Assembly: GCA_009838515.1 (NCBI GenBank) | Contig: VXRL01000033.1 | Location: 1-64,000, forward strand | Origin: Terriglobia bacterium | Lineage (GTDB): Bacteria > Acidobacteriota > Terriglobia > Bryobacterales > UBA6623 | DNA: 64,000 nucleotides | Reading direction: 5' to 3' | Shown here: positions 16,384 through 25,855 of the stretch, in pieces | Position numbering within the stretch: position 1 is the first letter of the stretch | How the letters are laid out: the number at the start of each line of letters is the position of its first letter | The notes under the pieces: generated by a model | What the model saw: only the letters and a program-made list of their open reading frames with translations | Databases searched by the model: none | What the model was told of the DNA's origin: nothing | Made by a program: the position numbers and the translations under genes

Positions 16384-17769
16384 TCAGTAATTCTTGAATG
16401 GCCCTCTGGGGTCCGCAGCTGCCATCTCCCGCACCCAGTCCCGGTAAGTGCGCCTTACGCGTTCGTAGACATCGGGGAGTTCTTTGGCGAGGTCGTTTCT
16501 CTCCGCAACGTCTTCCGAGAGGTCGAAGAGTCCGCTGCCCCTCCTCGACTGCACCACTTTCCAGCGGCCCAGCCGTGCCCCGTATTCGCCTTGGCGTTCC
16601 CAGAACATGCTCTCCCGCTCCGATTTGGCTTGCCCTCGAAGCACGGGGAGCATGTCGAATCCGTCGAATTCGACCTCTTCGGGAAGGGAGGCTCCGGCGG
16701 CCTTGACCAGCATCGGAAAAACTTCCAGGGCGGTGAGAAATTCGTCGGACACCGTGCCGGGAGCGATCTTCCCGGGCCAGCGCATCAGGAACGGGACCCT
16801 CACGCCGCCCTCGAACATCTGTCCCTTGCGGCCGCGCAGCGGGCCGGAGTCGCCCCCGCCTCCAGCGCCGTTGTCGGAGACGAAGATGACGATGGTGTCC
16901 TGTCGCAGCCCGTGCTCGTCGATCCGATCCAGGACACGCCCAATCGAGCTGTCCATGCAGGTGACCGCCGCCATGAACTTGTGCCGGCGCTCGGCCGCGA
17001 GGCCATCAGGCGATGGATATTGGTCCAAACACTTGCCCGGGGCTTGCACAAAGCCCCGGATGCCGCGCTCTAGGCTTGACGCTCCGTGCGGCGCGTTGTG
17101 GGATAGGTATACGAAGAAAGGATCCGCCCTGTGCTCGTCGATGAAGCGCAGCGCTTCGCGTTCGAACAGTTCAGTGGTGTAGCGGCCCTTGTCCTCCTCC
17201 GTCGGAGCGTTGCGGCGGTACATCGACGGCACTCCGTAGCGCTCGTGTGTCCAGTAGTCGATGCCAGTATTGACGAATCCGTAAAAGTCATCGAAGCCAC
17301 GTTGCAGCGGCAGATAGCGCTTGAGGGAGCCGAGATCCCACTTGCCGAACACCCCGGTGGCATACCCGGCTTCCGACAGCACTTGCGGAAGCAGAGTCTC
17401 CCGCGTGTCCGTGCCCAGGATCCGCTCGGGGCTGATCGCGTATTCGTATAGCGGATAGCGATAGCCATCGTTCACCCTGTCGTTGCGGAAGTTGTCGTAG
17501 GTGCCGTTCCGCTGCGGATAGCGGCCAGTGAGCAACGCGACGCGGGACGGGGTGCAGACAGGGAAGGCCGCGTAGTAGCTCGTCAGCCGCACTCCCTCTG
17601 CGGCGAGCCTGTCAAGCCGGGGCGTGAGGATGTCGCGGCTGCCCATCGAACCGAGGTCCATATAGCCCTGGTCGTCAGAGACGATCAGCAGTATGTTGGG
17701 CTGGCGCGCCGCCGACACACTCGCAGCCAGCAGCGCGAACACGGCGAGGTAGCGATTCATCGAGCCCAT
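16384..17769 (-). CDS. Secreted sulfatase, Cys-type
   Basis: Arylsulfatase-like sulfate ester hydrolase of 461 residues with an N-terminal signal peptide (LAVFALLAASVSAA). Metal-binding residues appear in ILLIVSDDQGYMDLGSMG, and the formylglycine signature is C72-T-P-S-R followed by VALLTGRYPQ. The later HDPxF-like HRADPFFVYLSHNAPHGA and VIFVSDNGAGGGG segments complete the fold. ATG 17769 is used; ATG 17760 would shorten the protein by three residues. It lies between an AgcS transporter (44-base gap) and a DUF971 gene (39-base gap) on the same strand. The substrate is unknown. Confidence 0.93.
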   Translation of the reverse strand: MGSMNRYLAVFALLAASVSAARQPNILLIVSDDQGYMDLGSMGSRDILTPRLDRLAAEGVRLTSYYAAFPVCTPSRVALLTGRYPQRNGTYDNFRNDRVNDGYRYPLYEYAISPERILGTDTRETLLPQVLSEAGYATGVFGKWDLGSLKRYLPLQRGFDDFYGFVNTGIDYWTHERYGVPSMYRRNAPTEEDKGRYTTELFEREALRFIDEHRADPFFVYLSHNAPHGASSLERGIRGFVQAPGKCLDQYPSPDGLAAERRHKFMAAVTCMDSSIGRVLDRIDEHGLRQDTIVIFVSDNGAGGGGDSGPLRGRKGQMFEGGVRVPFLMRWPGKIAPGTVSDEFLTALEVFPMLVKAAGASLPEEVEFDGFDMLPVLRGQAKSERESMFWERQGEYGARLGRWKVVQSRRGSGLFDLSEDVAERNDLAKELPDVYERVRRTYRDWVREMAAADPRGPFKNY

Positions 17770-17813
17770 TGTAGGCAGCCCGCCTGGCGAGCCACTTGGA
17801 GCCGGATGGAGGA

Positions 17814-19190
17814 CTAGCCAGTCCTAGCCGTCATTTCCCTGAAGTACCTGCGAGCTTCCTTCATCACATACGGGGCGAGGATAAGCGACGAGGTCATGGT
17901 CGGGATTGACATCAAGCCGTACATGCCATCGATGAAGTCGAGCACCGCCGTGACAGACGTCACGGACGAGATCAGGATCGATGCCACGTAGATGTACCGG
18001 TACAAGGACTGACGCTCCGCCCCGACCAAGAAACCTAGAGACTTCTCGCCGTAGTAGCCGCACGAGAGGGTGGTTGAAAAGCCGAAGAAGATCGCGCAGG
18101 TGAACAGCACGTAGGTCCCGATTCCGGGCAGAACCTGCTCGAAGGATGCGAGCGTCACCGAGACGCCCTCGGCCTCGAAGTTCGTCCACGTGCCCGTGCT
18201 CAGAATGATCAGGGCAGTCGAGGTGCAGATGATCAATGTGTCGATGATCGGGCCAAGCATCGCCACGAGACCCTCTCGGACGGGCTCGTCAGTCTTGGCC
18301 GCGCCGTGCGCGAGCGCCTCGGACCCGACTCCGGCTTCGTTCGAGAAGGCGGCCCGCCGGACTCCGGTCACGATCACGCCCCAGACCGCTCCCCCGGCGA
18401 CTGCGTCTCCAGTGAACGCGTCCTTGAAGATCAGGGCCAGGGCCTCGGGGAGGGAGTGCAGGTTGGCGGCTAGGATCACGGCGGCGCTGGCAACGTAGAG
18501 CACGACCATGGCCGGGACCATCTTGGCCGCTACGAATCCCACGCGCTTGATGCCGCCGATCTGGACCGCGCCCGCCGCGATCGCTACGACAATGCCCAGC
18601 GCGAGGTTGAAGACCCACGCATCGGACGATTCAGTGACCCAACCGAGTGGAATTGCCACGGTCTCGCGGGCGACGCGGACGAGCTGGTTCACCTGGAACA
18701 TCGGCAGCGTGCCGCACAGTGCGCAGAACGAGAAGAACAAGGCGAGCGGCTTCCAGCGCCTCCCCAGGCCGTACAAGATGAAATACATCGGTCCGCCCTG
18801 AATCTCGCCGCGGCTGTCAGGGCCGCGGTATTGAATCGACAGCGAGCAGGTGAAGAACTTGGTGGCGATTCCGACGAAGGCACAGACCCACATCCAGAAG
18901 ATCGCGCCCGGGCCGCCAGTTTGGATCGCGACCGCGACGCCGGCGATGTTCGCCATCCCGATCGTGCCCGCAAGAGCGCTGCTAAGTGCCTGGAAATGCG
19001 AAACCTGACCGGTGGCTGAAGCAGAGTCGTAGCGCCCAAGCAGAATCTTGAGCGAATGCTTGAGGTGCCAGAACGGAAGCAGGCGGGAATAGAGGAAAAA
19101 GTAGCATCCGCCCCCGATGAGCAGAAACAGCACCACTGGCCCCCAGGCGAAGGAAGCAAATGCCGCCAGGGCGTTTTCGATCCCGGCCAC
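17814..19190 (-). CDS. AgcS-family sodium:alanine/glycine symporter
   Basis: Inner-membrane transporter of 458 residues with about ten hydrophobic segments, importing small neutral amino acids with sodium. Family signatures are the N-terminal region GTIGMANIAGVAVAIQTGGPGAIFW split by its conserved glycines, RGEIQGGPMYFI, RRAAFSNEAGVGSEALAHGAA and the C-terminal GYYGEKSLGFL. The start is GTG at 19190 with no strong ribosome binding site visible, so the exact N-terminus is uncertain by a few residues. It is the first gene of a three-gene minus-strand run with a sulfatase and a DUF971 gene. Confidence 0.93.
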   Translation of the reverse strand: MAGIENALAAFASFAWGPVVLFLLIGGGCYFFLYSRLLPFWHLKHSLKILLGRYDSASATGQVSHFQALSSALAGTIGMANIAGVAVAIQTGGPGAIFWMWVCAFVGIATKFFTCSLSIQYRGPDSRGEIQGGPMYFILYGLGRRWKPLALFFSFCALCGTLPMFQVNQLVRVARETVAIPLGWVTESSDAWVFNLALGIVVAIAAGAVQIGGIKRVGFVAAKMVPAMVVLYVASAAVILAANLHSLPEALALIFKDAFTGDAVAGGAVWGVIVTGVRRAAFSNEAGVGSEALAHGAAKTDEPVREGLVAMLGPIIDTLIICTSTALIILSTGTWTNFEAEGVSVTLASFEQVLPGIGTYVLFTCAIFFGFSTTLSCGYYGEKSLGFLVGAERQSLYRYIYVASILISSVTSVTAVLDFIDGMYGLMSIPTMTSSLILAPYVMKEARRYFREMTARTG

Positions 19191-19413
19191 CCCATCAGGA
19201 TATACGCCGGCATGGTCGCCGGCCCCGGCGGCGACGTTGGGCTGGCAGGACCGCTAGGGATTGCGGTTTCTGGAGCTATCCATGCCTGACGTCCTCGTTT
19301 CGCGTAAACTCTTGGCAGGGCGGGGCGGCCCGCCCGAGATGGGAGTTCCGGCGTTTTGGAGCTGGCGTATCGAGGGAAATGTGCTTAAGGGTACTGGAGA
19401 TCGAGAGGAGTCT

Positions 19414-20469
19414 ATGACGCGTCAAATCACTTTGGGACTGAGCCCTTTGCTGCTGGGATGGACGCTTGCCGTGGCCGCGGAGGTCCCGCGGACTCCATCG
19501 GGCAGGCCGGACCTCTCCGGGACGTATGACATAGCTACTCTGACACCGCTAGAGCGCCCCGAAGAATACGGCGAGCGGCTAACGCTGACCGATGAAGAGG
19601 CGGGTGCCGTCGTCGATCGCGAAGTGGAGCGAAGGGCCCGGCGAAACGCGCCGTCTGATCCCGAGCGCGGCGCCCCTCCAGACGGCGGGGACGGATCGCC
19701 GGGATCGGCGGGAAATGTAGGCGGCTACAACTCGTTCTGGCTGGACAGAGGCAGTGGCGGATTCATGCTGGACGGCACTTGGCGGACATCGATCATCACC
19801 GATCCCAAGAACGGCCGCAAGCCGCCCATGACTGCAGCGGCGAAACAGCGCGCGGCTGCGCGGGCCGAGCTGTCGCGTACGAACACCGGTGTCGCTTGGT
19901 GGATCGAAGAGGGTCTCGAGCAAGGGCCTTACGACGATCCAGAAATCAGGCCGCTGGCCGAGCGCTGCCTGCTCGGGTTCGGATCGACGGCCGGGCCGCC
20001 GATGCTGCCGGTTGCTTACAACAACGTGAAGAGAATCGTGCAGACCGACGATTACGTGATGATCTTGGTCGAAATGGTTCACGACGTGCGCATCATCCGC
20101 ATGAACTCTGAGCATGCTCCGGATGACGTGCGAAGCTGGCTCGGCGATTCGATCGGCCGTTGGGAGGGAGACACTCTGGTAGTTGAGACCACGAACTTCA
20201 ACGACAGCCCCTCGCTGCCAGGTGCGTCGCGCGACCTGCGGGTGACCGAGTGGTTCACGCGGGTGGATCGGCAAACGCTGCACTATCGCTTCAGGGTCGA
20301 GGACCCGAGCGTCTGGACCACGCCGTGGAGCGGGGAATACGTGTGGCCTGCCACTGGAAACCGCGTTTACGAGTACGCCTGCCACGAGGCCAACTACTCT
20401 TTCGGAGGGATCCTTCGGGGGGCGCGGATCCTCGAAAAGGAACTGCTTGGCAAGAAGGGCGGCGACTAG
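19414..20469 (+). CDS. Conserved secreted protein of unknown function
   Basis: Exported protein of 351 residues. ATG 19414 has GAGGAG three bases upstream and opens a clear signal peptide (ITLGLSPLLLGWTLAVAAE); the frame extends upstream to 19261 but without signal features. The mature protein starts TPSGRPDLSGTYD, then shows ERCLLGFGSTAGPPMLP, IVQTDDYVMILVEMVHDVR, WLGDSIGRWEGDTLVVETTNF and a C-terminal YEYACHEANYSFGGIL. I recognise this pattern as a recurrent uncharacterised secreted family in Acidobacteriota and some Proteobacteria, with no known activity. It lies 100 bases before the subtilase gene on the same strand. Confidence 0.8.
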   Translation: MTRQITLGLSPLLLGWTLAVAAEVPRTPSGRPDLSGTYDIATLTPLERPEEYGERLTLTDEEAGAVVDREVERRARRNAPSDPERGAPPDGGDGSPGSAGNVGGYNSFWLDRGSGGFMLDGTWRTSIITDPKNGRKPPMTAAAKQRAAARAELSRTNTGVAWWIEEGLEQGPYDDPEIRPLAERCLLGFGSTAGPPMLPVAYNNVKRIVQTDDYVMILVEMVHDVRIIRMNSEHAPDDVRSWLGDSIGRWEGDTLVVETTNFNDSPSLPGASRDLRVTEWFTRVDRQTLHYRFRVEDPSVWTTPWSGEYVWPATGNRVYEYACHEANYSFGGILRGARILEKELLGKKGGD

Positions 20470-20569
20470 ACACGAGCCGCAGAGCGGCTAGCAGATCCCG
20501 CCGCAGCAGCTGGCGGGATCGACGATTCGGCACATTAGCGGCAGCAAGTGCCCTAGACTGAGCGTACGG

Positions 20570-23500
20570 ATGTGGTGGCGACGACTACCGCAGTGTGGGG
20601 CGCCGGTATTGGCTGCGATTGCCCTCTCGGGCTTTACGCCTTGGGCCGCCGCCCAATCGAACCGGCTTGCAAACTACACGGTCCTGCTCGACTCGCCGGC
20701 CTCGGGCGAACGTTTGCGAGCGAGGCACGGGATCGATCTGCGCCCCGGCCAGCGCGTAGCGGCGAGCGACTTCGGCTCTGAGGCGAGCGCCGTTGCTACG
20801 GCCCAAGCGCCCGTCATCGAGGCCCTCAAGGCCGGCGGAGCAGAGGTGATCGGGTCGGTGCAGAACGTGCTGAACGCGGTATTCATCCGTGCCCGCGAGG
20901 GACAGACCGAAGCGTTCTGGGAAATCCCAGGCGTGCGCAGGGTCGAGCCCAGCCGCAATCTGGACTTCACGCTGGACAGCGTCAGCGATGTCTTGCAGCT
21001 CCGCGCGGCGCGAGCTAGGCCCGATGGCACCACGGCCGACGGCGCGGGAATCAAGATAGCCATCATCGATTCGGGGCTGGACTTTGACCATCCAGCCTTC
21101 ACAGACCCCACTCTGGCTGCCGTGGAAGGCTATCCCAGGGCCGAGCCAGAGTTGCTTGAGTATGCCAACAGCAAGGTACTGGCGGCCCGCAGCTATGTGC
21201 ACCTGCAGAATACCCGGGAACCGGCGACTTCAAGCCCCGATGACCTCACGCCTGTCGATTTCAGCGGGCACGGTACGGCGGTAGCCATGATCGCTGGAGG
21301 GAAGCGCATCAACACCCCGGCTGGCCTGATCCAAGGCATCGCCCCGAAGGCGTACCTGGGCGTCTACAAGGTGGGCGGCACTCCGGGGATCCGTTCGGGG
21401 CCTAGCTCACAGTCAGTGATCGCGGCGATTGACGGCGCTGTCAGCGATGACATGGACGTGCTGAACCTAAGTTTTGGGCAGGTGGCGATGCATCCCTGGG
21501 ATGTGTTCGGGGATGGCTGCTCCGAAGCCCCCCACGCGGCTTGCGACCTGGTCGCTTTGGCGGCGCAAAGCGCTGTGGCCGATTTCGGACGCGTGGTCGT
21601 CGCCGCAGCGGGCAACGATGGCCAGACCGGCGGCCAATCCCATCCCGCCCGCAACACGGTGGCGTCCCCGGGGTCGGCTCCAGATGTCATCTCGGTGGCC
21701 GCGACCTCCAATTCAAGGCGCTTCGAGCAGAGGGTGCGAGCCGCGGGGGCTTCTTACCCGGCCCTGGCCGGCACAGGACCAAGCCCGGGACCGCAGCTCA
21801 CCGCCCAGGCTGCTCTCGCCGAGCAGTTGGGTGATCGGCAAGGGTGCGCTCCATACGCGCCCGGGGCGCTTGCGGATCGAATCCTAGTAGTTGAATTCGG
21901 CGGCTGCTGGGCCGTCGACAAGGTGGAGGCTGCCGATGCAGCAGGCGCTGCTGGCGTGATTGTGTTCCACAGCGATCCGACAGGGGACCTGATGCAGATG
22001 GGCGGTCTTGAAGAGACCGACATCCCGGCGTATTTCATCTCCGCCGAGGATGGCGCAGCGCTCGCCTCCAGGCTTACCTCCGATCCACCTCAGCAGCCGC
22101 TGGCAGTCACGCTGGTTGCCACGCGTGTGACTCGGCGGATGGATTGGACCCAAGTGGCGCCGTTCAGTTCGAGAGGGCCGACTCCGGGGCTGCTTCTGAA
22201 GCCCGATATCGCTGCTCCCGGCGCCGCAGTCTTTGCGATTGCCGGCCGGAGCCCGGGAACGACGCGAGGCGGCTTCCAGCAGGTACAGGGAACGAGCTTC
22301 TCCGCCGCCGCTGTCAGCGGTGCCGCGGCGCTTGTCTGGCAGCTGCATCCGGATTGGACCGCGCGGGAGGTGGCCTCTGCCCTGATCAATACTGCCAGCA
22401 CAGCTGTGCGCGAAGGCGGCGAAATCGCCCGCGTTGGCTCGGTTGGCTCGGGCCTGCTGAGTTTCGAGTCCGCCTTCGACCCGATCGCCACGGTCGTGCC
22501 GGCGAACATCGGCTTTGGACGCTTCACGGGGGAAACGCTGCCCGAGTCGCGCGAAGTGACCATCACCAATCGCACTTCGGTGTCCCAGCAGTACCGGGTC
22601 GAGGTCGTGCAGCGCGATGCGGACGCGGTGGCGAGCGTGAGCGTGAACGGATCGGCGGAAACGACATTTCAGCTTCAGCCGGACCAGCAGATGGTGCTGC
22701 GCGTCGCCTTGGGCGGAGCGATGCCTGCCTCGGGATCGTACGAGGGCCATCTCCGCGTAACGCGGCAGGGCAGTGCCGACGAGCTGCGTGTGCCGTACCT
22801 GTACGTGGTCGGCGATAACCAGCCCGAGGATGCCTTTGCCATCGGCACATCGGTCTACCGCGGCATCGTCGACGAGCACACACACCTGTGGGTGCTTGGA
22901 AAGTTCGTGGACCGCTACGGCGCGCCCATTCGGGGCAGGGCGGCCCAGTGGGGATGGCATGAGAGCGACGGTCATCTGGTCAATTACGACGCGTTTACGA
23001 GCCAGGCCGGTCTCGCGATTGCCGAGCTTGGATTTGGCGATCCATCAGACGCGCACGTAATCGCGACTGCAACAGTTGGAGGCGTGGACCTGCGCTTCGA
23101 TCTGTATGCGGATGTTCATGCCCCGCAAGTCGAAGGGGTGCTGAATGCCGCAAGCCTCTCCGCCGATGGGCCTGTCGCGCCCGGGTCGGTCGCGGCGATT
23201 ACCGGGGCGGCGCTGGCGGAATTCGGCGGGCAGGCACCTGCAGGCGAGCCCCCGATTGCTCTCAAGTCGGTCAGTGTCAGCTTCGACAAACGCGACGCGG
23301 TAGTCAGTGTCTCGGCGCCCGTCTTCAGCGTCGCTTCGGATCACATCCAGATTCAGGTCCCGTGGGAGCTGGCTGGCCTCGGCTCGGCCTACGCCAAGGT
23401 TCGCGTGATGGATCGCTACGGCTTTATCTGGACCTCGGAGCCGTTCCTCGTCAACCTAGCTGATGTTGCCCCGGGAATCTACAGCTATGAGACCGACGAA

Positions 23501-23845
23501 GGCGAGGTGGCATCCGCCGCTCATGCAGACGGCAGCTACGTGACCGCCGGTGCACCGGCCAGCACGGGGCAGACTGTAACGGTCTACATGACCGGAACCG
23601 GACCGCTCTCAACGCCCCAGCAATCTGGCAGGTCAGCCACCTCGAGGCTGTCCACCCAGCACAGTCCCACTGTCACTGTAGGCGGCAGAGAGGCATCGGT
23701 TGCCTACTCTGGAACCATTCCGGGCGCGGTCGGCATTACCAAGATAGATTTCGTTATCCCGTCAGGCGTGTCGGCGGGCGCGGCAGAGGTTAGCGTAGCG
23801 GTCGACGGCAGCACCAGCAACTTGGTCACCATCCCCATACAGTGA
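20570..23845 (+). CDS. Secreted subtilisin-like (S8) protease with PA domain and Solibacter-type C-terminal domain
   Basis: Extracellular serine protease of 1091 residues. A signal peptide ends near AAAQS; an I9-like propeptide follows (NYTVLLDSPASGERL to VRRVEPSR). The catalytic triad is visible: Asp167 in IAIIDSGLDFDHP, His234 in DFSGHGTAVAMIAGG, Ser576 in GTSFSAAAVSGAAALVW. A protease-associated domain (ILVVEFGGCWAVDKVEAAD) is inserted between His and Ser. After the catalytic domain come a beta-sandwich (IGFGRFTGETLPESREVTI), a second Ig-like stretch, and from about residue 855 the domain beginning NAASLSADGPVAPGSVAAI, the C-terminal domain family first named from Solibacter (TIGR03437). 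That last domain probably acts in surface attachment or sorting, which is inference. Confidence 0.93.
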   Translation: MWWRRLPQCGAPVLAAIALSGFTPWAAAQSNRLANYTVLLDSPASGERLRARHGIDLRPGQRVAASDFGSEASAVATAQAPVIEALKAGGAEVIGSVQNVLNAVFIRAREGQTEAFWEIPGVRRVEPSRNLDFTLDSVSDVLQLRAARARPDGTTADGAGIKIAIIDSGLDFDHPAFTDPTLAAVEGYPRAEPELLEYANSKVLAARSYVHLQNTREPATSSPDDLTPVDFSGHGTAVAMIAGGKRINTPAGLIQGIAPKAYLGVYKVGGTPGIRSGPSSQSVIAAIDGAVSDDMDVLNLSFGQVAMHPWDVFGDGCSEAPHAACDLVALAAQSAVADFGRVVVAAAGNDGQTGGQSHPARNTVASPGSAPDVISVAATSNSRRFEQRVRAAGASYPALAGTGPSPGPQLTAQAALAEQLGDRQGCAPYAPGALADRILVVEFGGCWAVDKVEAADAAGAAGVIVFHSDPTGDLMQMGGLEETDIPAYFISAEDGAALASRLTSDPPQQPLAVTLVATRVTRRMDWTQVAPFSSRGPTPGLLLKPDIAAPGAAVFAIAGRSPGTTRGGFQQVQGTSFSAAAVSGAAALVWQLHPDWTAREVASALINTASTAVREGGEIARVGSVGSGLLSFESAFDPIATVVPANIGFGRFTGETLPESREVTITNRTSVSQQYRVEVVQRDADAVASVSVNGSAETTFQLQPDQQMVLRVALGGAMPASGSYEGHLRVTRQGSADELRVPYLYVVGDNQPEDAFAIGTSVYRGIVDEHTHLWVLGKFVDRYGAPIRGRAAQWGWHESDGHLVNYDAFTSQAGLAIAELGFGDPSDAHVIATATVGGVDLRFDLYADVHAPQVEGVLNAASLSADGPVAPGSVAAITGAALAEFGGQAPAGEPPIALKSVSVSFDKRDAVVSVSAPVFSVASDHIQIQVPWELAGLGSAYAKVRVMDRYGFIWTSEPFLVNLADVAPGIYSYETDEGEVASAAHADGSYVTAGAPASTGQTVTVYMTGTGPLSTPQQSGRSATSRLSTQHSPTVTVGGREASVAYSGTIPGAVGITKIDFVIPSGVSAGAAEVSVAVDGSTSNLVTIPIQ

Positions 23846-23851
23846 ACGCTC

Positions 23852-23870
23852 TCGGCCCCTTGCCGGCCGA
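23852..23870 (+). terminator. Weak hairpin after the subtilase gene
   Basis: TCGGCC (23852-23857) pairs with GGCCGA (23865-23870) across a seven-base loop, starting seven bases after the stop codon. There is no proper T-run, so it would be a Rho-assisted or poor intrinsic terminator between two convergent genes. Confidence 0.25.
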
Positions 23871-23991
23871 CAGGTTTCAAGTCGTTCTCTCTGTCGTGAG
23901 GTTCACCGGCCGCTCGAACGAACGCTGCCCTTCAGCCAGCGTCTGCTGACCTCTCTCCGCTGGCCCCGCAGTGGTCGCAAGCGGCCGTAGC

Positions 23992-25569
23992 TTACTCGGC
24001 CCAATCAGCGATCATCCGCTCGACTTCGGCTTGTTTGTATCGGCCCCACGGTTCGTAGTCTTGGTTGGCGAGCATGTCCGCCATCACGTATGGGCCGGAC
24101 TCGATCCCGTTCTCCGGCACCTCGGCTCCGGCGATCCAAGCGATCGCATTCAACACCAGCTTGCGATAGTCCGGGTGCGCCCAGTTCCAATGCACGTGCC
24201 CTCCGGTAAAGCCAAAGCCACGGCCGCCGCCCGGCCGCTCGCTGGCCCACATCAGGGTCTGCAACTCGCCTCTGTCCACCGCCGCTCTGGCATACGGATT
24301 CCCTGATGCGGGGCCATCCGGGCGCGACATGGACTCCTTGGGCGGCACGGCCTGGAGGATCGGCGTCACCCCGTGCATGCCCGCTCGAAAGCGGATGTGG
24401 AAGTACCACTCGTCGTTAACCTCGAACGGACTGACGCCGTTGGTGATCGGATGCCCTGCTGCCAGTTTTGGCGACTTGATCGTCCAGTGGGGGTTAACCG
24501 ACCACCAGCGTTCGAAGTACCCGCCGGTCCAATCGAGAAACTTCTGGCCCGGTTCGCCTTGGGGCAATTCCACCGCGAAGTGGATGGCTCCGATTCCGGC
24601 ATTGCGTCGTGCCAGTTGATCGACCGAGCGCAGCGCTTGCAACCATGGATGGCGCAAGCCGCCGTTGCTGTAGAGGACCACCGCGTCCGCATTGTCGAGC
24701 GCTGTCGGGTCGCTCGGGTGACCGTCGAAGTACGCGGTTGCGTGAATCTGTGGGAAGTTCCTGTCCAAAGCGTCCATCAAGAGCTTGATCCCGGCCGTGT
24801 GCTCGTGCGACCCGTACCCGTGGCTCTTGACCCCGCCGACGAAGACGACCTTCTTGGCCCCAGCAGCCATCGGCAGGCGCTTGAGCTGGATATTGCGGAA
24901 CTTGATGGTCATGGGCGGCCCGCGATGTATCTGGAGTCCCACAAGGCCGGAGGTAGGTGCGTTCGGATCGTTGTCCGTCACGTCGACCATGACGTGCCCG
25001 TTGATCTTGTGGATGTAGCGGTTTCCGCGAGCGATTACGTGAAGGCTGTTCCAGCCGTTGAGATCGATCTTGCTTTGTAGCTCGACCGGATCGCCGACGC
25101 TGCCCACCACTTGCGGCTTTCCGTCCGCACCCACCACCACCTTTTCGCCGCGCCGGGCGAGGATCCTCCGTGACCGCTCGCCATACAGGCCTCCGGTGTG
25201 CCGTTCTCCTGCCTCGAAGTCGGCTTGCAAACCGCCCAGAATGTGCGGGCCCCATTCCTTGGGTTTCTCGAACGCCCGGTACTGCACGCCGGAGTTGCCC
25301 CCATCGATCATGTATTCGACCTTGAGCTCGAAGTCGTCGACTTCGCCCTCTCGCCAGATCAGGAACGAGTTCGCGGGAATCGGATCCTCGGCGCTCGTGC
25401 GCCCCACGATCACTCCGTCTTCTACTGCCCAGAGTTTCGGGTTGCCGTCCCACCCCTTCAACGAAACGCCGTCAAAGATCGGAACAAAGCGACCGGCAGA
25501 CGATGCAGCAAGGAGCGCGCCGGTCGTCACTAGGCTGGCCACAAGAAGGAGGACTGGTCGAAGGGACAT
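23992..25569 (-). CDS. Secreted DUF1080 (3-keto-disaccharide hydrolase-like) - ThuA-like fusion
   Basis: Exported two-domain protein of 525 residues. After a signal peptide (LLLVASLVTTGALLAAS) comes a concanavalin-like DUF1080 domain, residues about 30-230: FVPIFDGVSLKGWDG, FELKVEYMIDGGNSGVQYR and GLVGLQIHRGPPMTIKFRNI. From about 235 a ThuA-like, glutamine-amidotransferase-like fold follows: KKVVFVGGVKSHGYGSHEH, ADAVVLYSNGGLRHPW, and a C-terminal GFTGGHVHWNWAHPDYRKL. DUF1080 members include periplasmic 3-keto-disaccharide hydrolases, and ThuA is linked to disaccharide utilisation, so the protein probably acts on oxidised sugars. That link is inferred. Single gene, divergent from the GMC dehydrogenase. 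Confidence 0.9.
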   Translation of the reverse strand: MSLRPVLLLVASLVTTGALLAASSAGRFVPIFDGVSLKGWDGNPKLWAVEDGVIVGRTSAEDPIPANSFLIWREGEVDDFELKVEYMIDGGNSGVQYRAFEKPKEWGPHILGGLQADFEAGERHTGGLYGERSRRILARRGEKVVVGADGKPQVVGSVGDPVELQSKIDLNGWNSLHVIARGNRYIHKINGHVMVDVTDNDPNAPTSGLVGLQIHRGPPMTIKFRNIQLKRLPMAAGAKKVVFVGGVKSHGYGSHEHTAGIKLLMDALDRNFPQIHATAYFDGHPSDPTALDNADAVVLYSNGGLRHPWLQALRSVDQLARRNAGIGAIHFAVELPQGEPGQKFLDWTGGYFERWWSVNPHWTIKSPKLAAGHPITNGVSPFEVNDEWYFHIRFRAGMHGVTPILQAVPPKESMSRPDGPASGNPYARAAVDRGELQTLMWASERPGGGRGFGFTGGHVHWNWAHPDYRKLVLNAIAWIAGAEVPENGIESGPYVMADMLANQDYEPWGRYKQAEVERMIADWAE

Positions 25570-25816
25570 GATCGTGAACCTGCTGTCCGCAATAGCCGCG
25601 AACTCCCGTATGATAGCTTGACGATGTTTGCCAGCGCCGTGCAGGTCTGTCTATCTTCTGTGCCCGCCATCGGCGGCGACTTGAAGGCGTGGACGAAGAC
25701 AGCCGAACGGATCTTGGAGTCTTGCGAGGCCTGAGTCCTGCCGCAAGAGCGTGTCAGATGTGGAACACTGAATCTGGCGGACCTGTGAAGCAGGGGGAAC
25801 GCCGGTAGTACAACGG

Positions 25817-25837
25817 ACGGGCGCGGGCCGCGCCCGT
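25817..25837 (+). promoter_or_regulatory. Strong GC hairpin just upstream of the GMC dehydrogenase
   Basis: A 21-base near-perfect palindrome (arms ACGGGCGC and GCGCCCGT, five-base loop) ends 18 bases before the chosen GTG start, directly ahead of the ribosome binding site. Only TTTC follows it. It could terminate upstream transcription, act as an operator or shape the 5' leader; the sequence does not decide. Confidence 0.5.
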
Positions 25838-25855
25838 TTCAGTGAGGTGTCGCAA

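Noticed and set aside
10478-17769. Polysaccharide utilisation locus of the SusCD type
   Set aside because: There is a TonB receptor and a sulfatase but no SusD, glycoside hydrolase or associated sensor.
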